Assembly (NCBI GenBank): GCA_963776665.1 | Contig: CAVZNQ010000042.1 | Span: forward strand, 39,428 to 103,427 | Source: Roseiarcus sp963776665 | Lineage (GTDB): Bacteria; Pseudomonadota; Alphaproteobacteria; Rhizobiales; Beijerinckiaceae | Direction: 5' to 3' | DNA: 64,000 nt | Shown here: positions 42,626 to 50,753 of the stretch, piece after piece | Layout of the letters: the number at the start of each line of letters is the position of its first letter | Numbering within the stretch: position 1 is the first letter of the stretch | Notes under the pieces: generated by a model | The model's input: the letters and a program-made list of their open reading frames with translations, nothing else | The model's database searches: none | Told to the model about the DNA's origin: nothing | Made by a program: the position numbers and the translations under genes

Positions 42626-43747
42626 ATGAAACTGAGATATTTGCTTTCGACGGCGGCGGCGATGGTCGCCATCGGGTTCGCGACCAGCGGCGCTAACGCC
42701 GCGGGCAAATGGGATGGGGGCGACGATCTGCCGACCAATCCGCTCGCCTGCGAAGCGGGCGGCGCCGGCGCCGTTGCGGCGAAGCCGTTTGACGGCGGCA
42801 CGGCGACGAACCCGCCGGACCGGGCCGGCAAGGCGATCACCATCGTCGACGTGCCGAAACTGATCGGTATCGGTTATTTCAACGCCACCTCGAAAGGTAT
42901 CCAGGACGCGGCCAAAGAGCTCGGAAACGTCAAGGCCAAGACCGACGGTCCGACCGAGGCCAAGATCGACGAACAGATCAAGTTCATCGACAATTACATC
43001 ACGAGCGGCGTCGACGGCATTTTGTTCGCCGCCAACGATCCGGTCGCGATCGCGCCGGTATTGAAGAAGGCGCTGTCGAAAGGCATTCATGTCGTCGGTT
43101 ATGACGCCAACTCGACGCCGGACGCGCGCGAATGGTTCGTCAACCAGGCTGAGTTCAATGGCATCGCCAAGGCGATGATCGATTCGATGGCCAAGGAGGC
43201 GGGCGAGGACGCGAGCTTCGCCATCGTCACCTCCACCTTTACCACGCCGAACCAGGCGCGTTGGATCAACGAGATGAGCGCCTACGCGGCCAAGTGCCAT
43301 CCCAAGATGACCTGGCTCGAGACGGTCGAGGCGCAGGAGGACAACAACCTCTCGTTCAACCAGGCGACGACGCTCATCAACAAACACGGGGACAAGCTGA
43401 AGGGCATCTTTGGCATGACGTCGGTTGCGACCCCGGCTTCGGCCGAAGCGGTGACCAAGGCCGGTCAGTGCGGCAAGATCGCGGTCGTCGGCCTCGCGAC
43501 TCCGAATGCAATGAAGCCGTACGTCAATTCGGGCTGCGTCAAGTCGGTGGTTTTGTGGAATCCGGTCGACCTCGGCTATGCGGCCACCTTTGTCATTCGC
43601 GCGGTCGCGGACGGCAAGCTGAAACCCGGCGCGACTTCGGTCGATGCGGGCAAACTCGGCAAGCTCAACGTCGTCAACGGCAGCGAGATCTTGCTCGGCG
43701 CGCCGTATATCTTCGACAAGGAAAACATCGGCAAGTTCGACTTCTGA
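42626..43747 (+). CDS. rhaS: Rhamnose ABC transporter substrate-binding protein
   Basis: 373 residues. A Sec signal peptide (MKLRYLLSTAAAMVAIGFAT, cut after SGANA) precedes a type 1 periplasmic sugar-binding fold: LIGIGYFNATSKGIQDAAKEL, DGILFAANDPVAIAPVLKKAL, and VVGLATPNAMKPYVNSG. It captures rhamnose in the periplasm and delivers it to RhaPQ. The start at ATG 42626 was chosen for its signal peptide and the purine-rich GGGAAGGAAAG; an ATG at 42596 would add ten residues. A hairpin follows the stop. Confidence 0.93.
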   Translation: MKLRYLLSTAAAMVAIGFATSGANAAGKWDGGDDLPTNPLACEAGGAGAVAAKPFDGGTATNPPDRAGKAITIVDVPKLIGIGYFNATSKGIQDAAKELGNVKAKTDGPTEAKIDEQIKFIDNYITSGVDGILFAANDPVAIAPVLKKALSKGIHVVGYDANSTPDAREWFVNQAEFNGIAKAMIDSMAKEAGEDASFAIVTSTFTTPNQARWINEMSAYAAKCHPKMTWLETVEAQEDNNLSFNQATTLINKHGDKLKGIFGMTSVATPASAEAVTKAGQCGKIAVVGLATPNAMKPYVNSGCVKSVVLWNPVDLGYAATFVIRAVADGKLKPGATSVDAGKLGKLNVVNGSEILLGAPYIFDKENIGKFDF

Positions 43748-43754
43748 CGCCACC

Positions 43755-43785
43755 GCCTCTCCCTGCAACGCGCGCGGGGGGAGGC
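43755..43785 (+). promoter_or_regulatory. Intercistronic hairpin after rhaS
   Basis: GCCTCTCCC pairs with GGGGGAGGC (one G-T wobble) around a 13-base loop, seven bases after the rhaS stop. There is no T-run, so it is unlikely to stop transcription fully. Such hairpins after binding-protein genes often protect the upstream message and give it a higher level than the downstream genes. Confidence 0.5.
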
Positions 43786-43839
43786 TACTTCCTTCTCCGC
43801 GGCGTAGGCCGCGCTGAGGAGCGTGAGCGCGAGGCCCCA

Positions 43840-44154
43840 ATGCAGCGCTATGCCTTCAAAATGTTCCTCAATCCCGGCGAGGCGCACGAATACCGCTCAC
43901 GGCATGATGCAATCTGGCCGGAGTTGCAGGCGCTGCTGGGTGAATCGGGCGTCAGGAACTACTCGATCTTTCTCGACCCCGACACCAACACCCTTTTCGC
44001 CTATCTCGAGCGTACCGACGATCACCGGATGGACGAGGTGACGAAGCATCCGGTGATGCGGCGATGGTGGGCGCATATGAAGGAGATCATGGCCGCTAAC
44101 CCGGACGGGAGCCCGGTAACAACGCCCCTGGTCGAGATGTTCCATCTGGAATGA
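43840..44154 (+). CDS. rhaM: L-rhamnose mutarotase
   Basis: 104 residues, the exact usual size. MQRYAFKMFLNPGEAHEYRSRHDAIWPEL holds the active His and Tyr; NYSIFLDPDTNTLFAYLE and MRRWWAHMKEIM follow. RhaM interconverts alpha and beta L-rhamnopyranose so the isomerase gets its preferred anomer. Called rhaU in rhizobia. The ATG at 43840 agrees with the family N-terminus. It lies 13 bases before rhaK. Confidence 0.95.
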   Translation: MQRYAFKMFLNPGEAHEYRSRHDAIWPELQALLGESGVRNYSIFLDPDTNTLFAYLERTDDHRMDEVTKHPVMRRWWAHMKEIMAANPDGSPVTTPLVEMFHLE

Positions 44155-44167
44155 ACGAGGCGCGGGC

Positions 44168-45547
44168 ATGACCGGCTGCGTCGCGGTATTCGACCTCGGC
44201 AAGACCAACATCAAGGTCGTTGTGTTCGATTCGTCGGGCAACGCGCTCGCAGAGCGCGCCCGCGCCAACGCGCCGCTCCCCGCCGACGGGCAGTGTCCCT
44301 ATCTGAGCCTCGACGCGGAAGGCGCGTGGGTGTTCCTTATCGGAGCGCTCAAGGACGTCGGCGCTCGTTTTCCGATTGAGGCGATTTCGATTGCAACCCA
44401 CGGCGCCGCGGGCGCTCTCGTGACCGACGACGGCCTCGCCCTGCCGCCGATGGATTACGAGTTCGGCGGATATGGCGTCATCGACGCCGATTACGAAGCG
44501 GCGCGGCCGCCCTTCGAGGAGACGCTGTCGCCGAGCGTGCCGCGAGGACTCAATCTCGGCCGCCAAGTCTTCTATCTCGAGCGCCAGTTCCCGGTGGAGT
44601 TTGCCGGAGCGCGCGCCTTCCTCGCCTATCCGCAATACTTCGCCTGGCGCCTGAGCGGATTCATGGCGTCCGAAGTGACCTCGCTCGGAGCGCACACCGA
44701 TCTCTGGCGCCCGTCCGAGGGCGCACTCTCGAGCATGGTCGACAGACGCGGCTGGCGGCGGCTCTTCCCACCGATGCGCAACGCCTGGGACACGCTCGGA
44801 ACGGTCAAGCCCGAAGTCGTCGCGGCTACGGGTATCGCGCCAGAGGTCCGCGTCGTCTGTGGCGCCCACGATTCGAACGCCTCGCTCGTGCCGCATCTTG
44901 TATCGCGGCGCGTTCCGTTCACGGTGATCTCGACCGGGACCTGGGTCATCATCATGGCCGTTGGCGGAAAAGCGCGGCTCGACCCGAAGGCTGACATGCT
45001 GGCCAATGTCGACGTGCGCGGAGACCCGGTGCCGACCGCGCGCTTCATGGGCGGACGCGAATTCGCGGTCCTCGCTGGCGAAGCGCCGGCCGACGCAGAA
45101 GAATCCGACGTCGCCCGCGTGGTCGCCTCGGGCGCACTCGCTCTTCCAGCCTTCTCCGATCAGGGCGGCCCGTTCGCAGGGCGTATTGGCCGGATCGAGG
45201 GCCAAGCCCCCGCGACGCCCAAGGCGCGCGCAGCGCTCGCAACCCTTTACGTCGCGCTGATGACGGCGCAACAGCTTCGGCGCCTGGAAGCGCCGGGCGA
45301 TCTTATCGTCGAGGGCGGCTTCACCCGTTCGCCGGCCTTCGCAGCCGTTCTCGCGCTTCTGATGCCCGGCCAGCGAATCCTGGTCGCTCCGAAGAGCGCC
45401 GGCGCCGCGGCAGGCGCCGCTCTGCTCGCGCATTGGGGCGAACGCCGCGACCCGCCCAGCCTTGACCCAGCTTGCGCTTGGACCGTTCCGGACCTCGACG
45501 CCTACAGGCGACGATGGGAGGCGGCGGTTCAGGCCGATCTGCCTTGA
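44168..45547 (+). CDS. rhaK: Rhamnulokinase (FGGY family)
   Basis: 459 residues. N-terminal FGGY ATP-binding loop VFDLGKTNIKVVVFD; AISIATHGAAGALVTDDG and the second half with RVVCGAHDSNASLV, TVISTGTWVIIM and GGFTRSPAFAAVLA. It phosphorylates L-rhamnulose at C1, feeding RhaD. In R. leguminosarum RhaK is also needed for transport activity by the RhaSTPQ system. Last recognised rha gene of the operon. Confidence 0.93.
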   Translation: MTGCVAVFDLGKTNIKVVVFDSSGNALAERARANAPLPADGQCPYLSLDAEGAWVFLIGALKDVGARFPIEAISIATHGAAGALVTDDGLALPPMDYEFGGYGVIDADYEAARPPFEETLSPSVPRGLNLGRQVFYLERQFPVEFAGARAFLAYPQYFAWRLSGFMASEVTSLGAHTDLWRPSEGALSSMVDRRGWRRLFPPMRNAWDTLGTVKPEVVAATGIAPEVRVVCGAHDSNASLVPHLVSRRVPFTVISTGTWVIIMAVGGKARLDPKADMLANVDVRGDPVPTARFMGGREFAVLAGEAPADAEESDVARVVASGALALPAFSDQGGPFAGRIGRIEGQAPATPKARAALATLYVALMTAQQLRRLEAPGDLIVEGGFTRSPAFAAVLALLMPGQRILVAPKSAGAAAGAALLAHWGERRDPPSLDPACAWTVPDLDAYRRRWEAAVQADLP

Positions 45548-45625
45548 TAGGCCGATGGACGGAGCCGAGGCCCTCGCGCCCATAGCGTCGCTGGCCTATG
45601 ATCGTGCGCACGGAGGAGGAACCCA

Positions 45626-46855
45626 ATGGAAGCAATTCCGACGTCGGACATCGCATCGGCTCTCGCCGCAAAGGCGACAAGCGACCGGCCGCCGATACCT
45701 TTCGACGTGGGCCGGCTGGATGCGCTGATGGACCAGGCTGGGATCGACGCCCTGATCGTCACCTCCAAGCACAACATACAATATCTTCTCGGCGGCTACC
45801 GGTTTTTCTTCTTTGATCATTTCGACGCGATCGGCGTCAGCCGTTATCTGCCGGTCCTTGTCTATGTGAAGGGCGATCCGGAAAGGGCGGCCTACATCGG
45901 ACATCCGATGGAGAGTTACGAGCGTGAGCTAAATCGGTTCTGGGTTCCGACGTTCAGCGGTTCCGCCCGCATGAGCACGGACGGGATCCAGGCCGCAATC
46001 GAGAAGCTGAAGACTCTCGCCCCGAAAGCAAAAAGGATCGGAATCGAGCGCTCCTTCCTGCCGGCCGACGCCGAAAGCGCGCTGCGCCTGGGAATGCCCA
46101 ACGCCCAATTCGTCGAGGCGCAGCTTCCGCTCGAACGCCTTCGCGCCGTCAAGACGCGGCAGGAACTGGAACTCTTGCGAAAGGCGAGCGATCTTGTTGT
46201 CGATTCGATGCTCGCGGTAATCGCCGGCGCGCAACCCGGCATGAGCAAGAACGAATTGGTCGAAGCGCTCCGTCGCGAAGAGGTCAATCGCGGCCTAGCG
46301 TTCGAATATTGCCTGATCACCGCGGGAACCAGCCTGAACCGGGCGCCGTCCGACCAGGTGCTGCGCGAGGGCGACATTCTCTCGCTGGACTCCGGCGGCA
46401 ACTACAAGGGCTATATCGGCGACCTTTGCCGGATGGGTGTTTTTGGCGAGCCGGACGCCGAGCTCGAAGACCTGCTGGCTGAGGTCGATGCGATCCAGCA
46501 GGCCGCGAGACGGCCAATTCGAAGAGGCGCGCGCGGCGGCGACGTCTTCGCCGCGGCCGAGGCGCTGACGCGCGGCTCCCCACATGGCAATTCGCTCGAA
46601 TTCGTCGCCCATGGAATGGGCCTCATTAGCCACGAAGCGCCGCGGCTTACCGACCGTGGCCCGGTGCCGTATTCAGCCTACGACGCCGACCTGCCGCTGC
46701 AGACGGGAATGGTTCTATCGATAGAGACGACGATCCTTCATCCACGCCGCGGCTTCATCAAGCTCGAGGACACGGTCGCGGTCACCGAAAGCGGTTGTGA
46801 AGGCTTCGGCGATCGCGGCCGCGGGTGGAACCGGTGTGGCGTGGGCGCCGGCTAG
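45626..46855 (+). CDS. M24 family (Xaa-Pro peptidase-like) metallohydrolase
   Basis: 409 residues. An N-terminal creatinase-like domain (KHNIQYLLGGYRFFFFDHFDAIG) precedes the pita-bread catalytic domain: LSLDSGGNYKGYIGDLCRMG contains the two metal Asp residues, EFVAHGMGLISHEAPRL the His, and SIETTILHPRRGFIKLEDTV the two Glu ligands. All five ligands seem present, so it is likely active. The substrate may be an Xaa-Pro dipeptide or a small C-N bonded compound such as creatine-like molecules. It starts 78 bases after rhaK on the same strand; a role in rhamnose use is not known. Confidence 0.9.
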   Translation: MEAIPTSDIASALAAKATSDRPPIPFDVGRLDALMDQAGIDALIVTSKHNIQYLLGGYRFFFFDHFDAIGVSRYLPVLVYVKGDPERAAYIGHPMESYERELNRFWVPTFSGSARMSTDGIQAAIEKLKTLAPKAKRIGIERSFLPADAESALRLGMPNAQFVEAQLPLERLRAVKTRQELELLRKASDLVVDSMLAVIAGAQPGMSKNELVEALRREEVNRGLAFEYCLITAGTSLNRAPSDQVLREGDILSLDSGGNYKGYIGDLCRMGVFGEPDAELEDLLAEVDAIQQAARRPIRRGARGGDVFAAAEALTRGSPHGNSLEFVAHGMGLISHEAPRLTDRGPVPYSAYDADLPLQTGMVLSIETTILHPRRGFIKLEDTVAVTESGCEGFGDRGRGWNRCGVGAG

Positions 46856-46888
46856 GGTCAAAATCCGCCTCTTGGCGGTCTGACCGGA

Positions 46889-47032
46889 ATGAACCGCAAG
46901 CGTCGATCGCGCATGCTCAAGGTGCTCACGGCGCTGGCGCTTGGCCTGTCGATCGCCGGGTGTGCGCTGGCCGGGCCGCCTTATCCTAATGTCGTCCCGA
47001 TCGATAAGACCGGCAATTTCGGCGCTCGTTAA
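46889..47032 (+). CDS. 47-residue lipoprotein
   Basis: Translates MNRKRRSRMLKVLTALALGL followed by SIAGCALAGPPYPN and ends VVPIDKTGNFGAR. A basic start, hydrophobic stretch and lipobox SIAGC at residues 21-25 give a type II signal, leaving a mature peptide of only 23 residues. Such tiny lipoproteins are often missed by annotation. No strong ribosome site is seen. Function unknown. Confidence 0.5.
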   Translation: MNRKRRSRMLKVLTALALGLSIAGCALAGPPYPNVVPIDKTGNFGAR

Positions 47033-47132
47033 GGCCCGCGCCGTTTCGTCGCCGGCAAGGGCAGGGCGTATTGCGGACTTCGCCACTGACCGCTAACAGG
47101 GTGGCGCGGGGCGTTGGAGCGGGGAGGAGCCG

Positions 47133-47627
47133 GTGCTATTCGCTGTCAGGAATTGGGCGGCGCTTGCGAGCGTCGCATTGACTGGGTCGGTGGCGGTGGC
47201 GCAGACGCTACCCACGCACCGCATACCGGCGGCGCTGGCGGTCGAAGCCGCCAGCGAAACGGTCGCGGCCTGCGCCAAGCAGGGCTATCACGAGACGGCT
47301 CAGGTGGTCGACGCTGACGGCGTGATCATCGCCACCGTCCGCGGCGACGGCGTGGGCGCCCATTCGCTCGATAGCGCCCTCGACAAGGCCTATACCGCCG
47401 CGTCGTTCAAGAACGACACTCTTGCGCTCTCCGAGCGGGCCAAGGGTGAAGATTCGATCGCACCCCTAGCGAAGTTGCCGCATGTCATGTTCTTTGGCGG
47501 CGGCGTGCCGATCAAGCTCGGCGACGAGACGATTGGCGCGATCGGCGCCGCCGGCGCTCCGGGCGCCAAGCTGGATGACGCCTGCGCCCGAGCCGGCCTC
47601 GACAAAATCAAAGATCGCCTGCAGTAG
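47133..47627 (+). CDS. GlcG/HbpS-like secreted protein
   Basis: 164 residues from GTG 47133 after GGGGAGGAGCCG. A signal peptide (WAALASVALTGSVAVAQ) is followed by a HbpS/GlcG domain: ALAVEAASETVAACAKQGYHETAQVVDADG, ALDKAYTAASFKN and FFGGGVPIKLGDETIGAIGAAGA. Members bind heme or corrinoids, or have unknown roles. Periplasmic location is expected. It stands alone between a tiny lipoprotein gene and a convergent PPOX-like gene. Confidence 0.87.
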   Translation: MLFAVRNWAALASVALTGSVAVAQTLPTHRIPAALAVEAASETVAACAKQGYHETAQVVDADGVIIATVRGDGVGAHSLDSALDKAYTAASFKNDTLALSERAKGEDSIAPLAKLPHVMFFGGGVPIKLGDETIGAIGAAGAPGAKLDDACARAGLDKIKDRLQ

Positions 47628-47805
47628 GCGGAGGCCCTGGGCTGGCCGCCTCGGTCAAATGTTTGGAGGTTGCGAAGGGAATCGCGGTCGCGGTTCACGG
47701 TCGATCCCGTCCCCGGCCCAGTCGCGGCCGCCCTGACGAGACCGGGTAAGCCGGTCACATGGACGCTGGCCAGTTCTCGGCCTTTGCGAGCGGTCATGCC
47801 GCCCG

Positions 47806-48300
47806 TCAAGCGTGGAATTCAACCTTTTGGTTCGCGCCGAGATTCACTCGCCCGCCCGAGACGGTCGCTGCAGCCAATTTGACGGCAGTGACGACCAGCC
47901 CCGCCCCTTCCCAAAACTCGGCGCTCTCCGGCGCCACGCGCAGAAGTCTTATCCGCGGATCAGTCGCGTCCGGCCAAAACGCCTTGTCGTAGACCGACCA
48001 CATTTTTTTGATCCGACTGCGGTCGTCGATAATCTCGCCGCGACCGGTAATCGAAAGATACCTTTGGCTCCTGGGATCGGCCAGGGTTAGGCAGACGATG
48101 CTGTTGCGCTCTATTTCCTCGGCTTTGCCAGAGTCGACATCGGTCAGAAAATAGATTGCGCCTTCCTCTTGAGCTGGGCGGGGAGCCATCGGTCGAGCCC
48201 TCATGTTTCGGCCTTGACCATCATGCGTGACCACCATGGCGACAGGAATGTCTTTCACCAGAGTCCAAACGCGTTCCATGTCTGCTGCCGATTCGGACAT
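47806..48300 (-). CDS. Pyridoxamine 5'-phosphate oxidase-like general stress protein
   Basis: 164 residues of the split-barrel flavin fold (general stress protein 26-like). It has VWTLVKDIPVAMVVTHDG, IYFLTDVDSGKAEEIERN and RYLSITGRGEIIDDRSRIKKMW. These proteins may bind FMN, F420 or heme; the substrate is unknown. The ATG at 48300 is preferred as GAAGGGA lies nine bases upstream; ATG 48309 and GTG 48327 are alternatives. It neighbours the stress-response island. Confidence 0.9.
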   Translation of the reverse strand: MSESAADMERVWTLVKDIPVAMVVTHDGQGRNMRARPMAPRPAQEEGAIYFLTDVDSGKAEEIERNSIVCLTLADPRSQRYLSITGRGEIIDDRSRIKKMWSVYDKAFWPDATDPRIRLLRVAPESAEFWEGAGLVVTAVKLAAATVSGGRVNLGANQKVEFHA

Positions 48301-48362
48301 GATGCTCATTCCCTTCTTCGGTATCACGTGTTCGCGGAAGCCGCCTCAGACGTTCACCCTTC

Positions 48363-49187
48363 TCAGGCGTCGACCAGGCTTTCTTCGATCTCCTCCGTTA
48401 CCACGGCGAATTGCTTAAGCGCATGCGAACCGAAAGTTGTGATCATCGGGATGTCTGCCGCGTCACGTCCTCGCGAGATCAAGATGCGGCCTATCCGCGG
48501 CCGATTGTGCCGCGGGTCGAAGGTAAACCAGCGATCGCCGAGAAAGGCTTCGAACCAGGCGTTGAAATCCATCGGCGCGGGGTCGGGCGCAACCCCGATG
48601 TCACCCAAATAACCGTTGCAGTAGCGCGCCGGAATATTGAGACAGCGACACAAGGCGATCGCCAGATGGGTGAAGTCGCGGCATACGCCGACGCGCTCCG
48701 CCATAGCCTCCCTTGCGGTCCGGGTCGGGCGCGCCTCGGGATAGCTGAATCTGACGTGTTGATGGACGAAATCGCAGACCGCCTGCGCGCGGGCCCAACC
48801 GCTGCTGATGGCGCCGAATTTCGTCCACGCAAAATCGGACAGGAGGTCGGTCTCGCAATATCGGCTTGGCCGAAGAAAGGGCAGCGTCTCGGGCGGAAGA
48901 TCAGACGCCGCGACGAGTTCGGCAGCCCGATCGGCCTCATCTTGGCAACCGTCGCAGCGAAAGGCGCCATCAAGACGCAGAGACACGAAGCCAGCCGGAG
49001 CGGTCAAACGTCTCACGACATTTCCGCTGTCATCGATAAAGCGGTCGGCGACGATGCCCGGGGTGAGTTTGAGTTCCGCCTCCTCGGCGATCCGATCGCG
49101 AACTTCGGAATGAAGATCCATCATAGTGAGAATTGTCGACGGCTGTGCAAGCTCAAGCGCGATATTGAAACCGTAGCGAATCAGCAT
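48363..49187 (-). CDS. Transglutaminase-like cysteine protease family protein
   Basis: 274 residues. The transglutaminase core has the catalytic Cys169 in ERVGVCRDFTHLAI, followed by PARYCNGYLGD and the segment MDFNAWFEAFLGDRWFTFDPRHN, with Asp224. The usual catalytic His position before AWFE is Asn209 here, which may mean altered chemistry or be normal for this subgroup. The fold is soluble and cytosolic, with an N-terminal beta-sandwich. The start ATG 49187 (MLIRYGFNIALE) was picked for the homologous start; a GGAAC-N17-AGTT near-match to a stress promoter lies 52 bases upstream. Confidence 0.88.
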   Translation of the reverse strand: MLIRYGFNIALELAQPSTILTMMDLHSEVRDRIAEEAELKLTPGIVADRFIDDSGNVVRRLTAPAGFVSLRLDGAFRCDGCQDEADRAAELVAASDLPPETLPFLRPSRYCETDLLSDFAWTKFGAISSGWARAQAVCDFVHQHVRFSYPEARPTRTAREAMAERVGVCRDFTHLAIALCRCLNIPARYCNGYLGDIGVAPDPAPMDFNAWFEAFLGDRWFTFDPRHNRPRIGRILISRGRDAADIPMITTFGSHALKQFAVVTEEIEESLVDA

Positions 49188-49292
49188 GTAGGAATTGTCC
49201 TTAGGCGTGAGCCGGCGCATTTGCACCCGTGTCCGCCAAACTGCGCTATAGGGGCGTTTGTTCCCCGGGTCGGCCGCCGCGCGTACGGGCGC

Positions 49293-49826
49293 TCACAATC
49301 CATCGCTCGTGCGCGTAGCCGCAAGAACGGATCCAGCATCCGCCGGCTGCGCCATTTGATCTGCCTGACGATCCACGCGGTCTTGGACATGCGGGCTGTC
49401 GCGGCGCAGTTCTTCCAGAAGCTGGATGACCTTGGCGATCTTGTGCTCGCTAAGGATTGCGAGCTCCAAAGTCAGTGTATCGCGATGGGCATTGAGTTCA
49501 TCTTCGTGCTTTTGGGCGACCAGCACGAGCATAACGACAAACAAGGAGAACAGACTTGCCGCGCCCTGCAGCCAAACGAAGGCTGGGGCGTCAATGGCTC
49601 GCAAGCCAAGCGCGCTCACGATCAAATTTGCGCCGATCCACCCGACGACCCCGACTCCGACGAGCACGATAAAGACGGGCTTGGCCATGAACGCAGTAAT
49701 GCGGTTCACCGCGCGTTGGGGCGCTCTGGTCCTGCCGTGGTGTTCGGAATGCAGCCGCGCGACCGAACGCACGGCTTCGTCGATATGGTCTGGGACTTCT
49801 GGCGCGGAGAAGAGGTGATCCGTCAT
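49293..49826 (-). CDS. DUF1003 membrane protein
   Basis: 177 residues with two membrane helices (PVFIVLVGVGVVGWIGANLI and FVWLQGAASLFSLFVVMLVL) followed by the conserved QKHEDELNAHRDTLTLELAILSEHKIAKVI. This is DUF1003, of unknown role. It is 66 bases after the His-rich small gene on the same strand, so it probably belongs to the same EcfG-dependent transcript. Confidence 0.9.
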   Translation of the reverse strand: MTDHLFSAPEVPDHIDEAVRSVARLHSEHHGRTRAPQRAVNRITAFMAKPVFIVLVGVGVVGWIGANLIVSALGLRAIDAPAFVWLQGAASLFSLFVVMLVLVAQKHEDELNAHRDTLTLELAILSEHKIAKVIQLLEELRRDSPHVQDRVDRQADQMAQPADAGSVLAATRTSDGL

Positions 49827-49892
49827 CCGCCGCTCGCTACATGGGATCGCGCGAGTCCGGCGAGGCCACAGCGCGGCCCCGCCAGCAGCGCA

Positions 49893-50087
49893 CTACTTCT
49901 GCATTTGGCTCTCGCCGTGCGCCTTCTCGGAATGCTCGTGGGCCGCCTTCGAATGGCCGTAGGCTTTCGCCGATTCTTCACGCCCCTTGGCGTGATCGCC
50001 TTTGCCGTGGTGTTCAGCAGCCATCTTGTGGCTCTGGGCCGCGGTCTCGTGGTGCTGGGCTGCGTTGTCGTGGGCGTTTTTGGCCAT
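49893..50087 (-). CDS. Small His/Lys/Ala-rich protein
   Basis: 64 residues: MAKNAHDNAAQHHETAAQSH onward, with repeated AAQHH, AAEHH and AAHEHSEKAH motifs. It is strongly helical, charged and rich in His (about one in six residues). Similar small proteins appear in rhizobial stress regulons; metal binding or desiccation protection are only guesses. It has an excellent ribosome site (AAAGGAGG) and an exact EcfG-type promoter 36-61 bases upstream of the start. Confidence 0.8.
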   Translation of the reverse strand: MAKNAHDNAAQHHETAAQSHKMAAEHHGKGDHAKGREESAKAYGHSKAAHEHSEKAHGESQMQK

Positions 50088-50122
50088 GGTTGTCCTCCTT
50101 TGATCGCGTTGCGACACTGATG

Positions 50123-50148
50123 AACGTTTGGCCGCGGGCAATCGTTCC
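50123..50148 (-). promoter_or_regulatory. EcfG-type stress promoter, minus strand
   Basis: On the minus strand, GGAAC (50148-50144), 17 bases, then CGTT (50126-50123): an exact match. It drives the His-rich gene and, probably, the DUF1003 gene. Confidence 0.8.
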
Positions 50149-50202
50149 CGCGGTCGCTAGCGGCGGCACGGCGCCCCGTCGACCGATTATTGGGCCGCCG
50201 AT

Positions 50203-50228
50203 GGAACGACCCACGGGGCTGCCGCGTT
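50203..50228 (+). promoter_or_regulatory. EcfG-type stress promoter, plus strand
   Basis: GGAAC (50203-50207), 17 bases, CGTT (50225-50228): an exact match, 32 bases before the DUF1328 start. It is back to back with the minus-strand promoter at 50123-50148. Confidence 0.8.
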
Positions 50229-50260
50229 GGGGCGTCAGCAACGAACGTAAGGAGGACATC

Positions 50261-50431
50261 ATGTTTGGATGGGCGATCACCTTTCTTGTCATTGCCCTGA
50301 TCGCGGGGCTGCTCGGATTCGGCGTCGTGGCCGGAACTGCGTTCGCCGCCGCGAAGATCGTTTTTGTCGTCGCCTTGATCGCGTTCCTCATTTCGGGCGT
50401 GCTTGGCATCAGCGGACGCGGCGTGCCCTAG
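50261..50431 (+). CDS. DUF1328 small membrane protein
   Basis: 56 residues, two membrane helices: FGWAITFLVIALIAGLLGFG and AAKIVFVVALIAFLISGVLG. This is the DUF1328 (YtjA-like) family, often stress induced. The ribosome site is TAAGGAGG. It lies directly downstream of an exact EcfG-type promoter. Confidence 0.88.
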   Translation: MFGWAITFLVIALIAGLLGFGVVAGTAFAAAKIVFVVALIAFLISGVLGISGRGVP

Positions 50432-50543
50432 AAGTGAAGCCAGCCCGCCGTCGACAGTCGTTGAAACTAAGCCGCGATAGAAATTGCTTCCTGGAGGCGG
50501 AACCAGACGGTGTATGGCGCGTGCGCCCGCGAGGGTGTTGTCC

Positions 50544-50753
50544 ATGATCGTGGCCCGTACAACCGAACCCCAGGCGGCCAATGTCGCCGCGCGCGATCCG
50601 AAGGCCGCAGAGGCAATCGGACGGGCCCTTAAGGCTCATTACGCCGAGCTCGTTGACGCGCCGCTGCCGGAGAAATTCTTGGAACTGCTGGCTCGCTTCG
50701 AGGCGAGAGATCGCGTTCCTGAACTGAATGGGCCCGGCGATGCCATCGGTTAG
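50544..50753 (+). CDS. nepR: NepR-type anti-sigma factor (copy 1)
   Basis: 69 residues. The NepR core IGRALKAHYAELVDAPLPEKFLELLARFEA matches the helix-Pro-helix segment that binds EcfG. It should hold the stress sigma factor inactive until phosphorylated PhyR takes its place. The start ATG 50544 gives a normal length; earlier starts extend into poorly conserved sequence. It overlaps the ecfG gene, so antagonist and sigma factor are translationally coupled. A near-match promoter (GGAAC-N16-CGTG at 50499-50523) lies upstream. Confidence 0.85.
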   Translation: MIVARTTEPQAANVAARDPKAAEAIGRALKAHYAELVDAPLPEKFLELLARFEARDRVPELNGPGDAIG

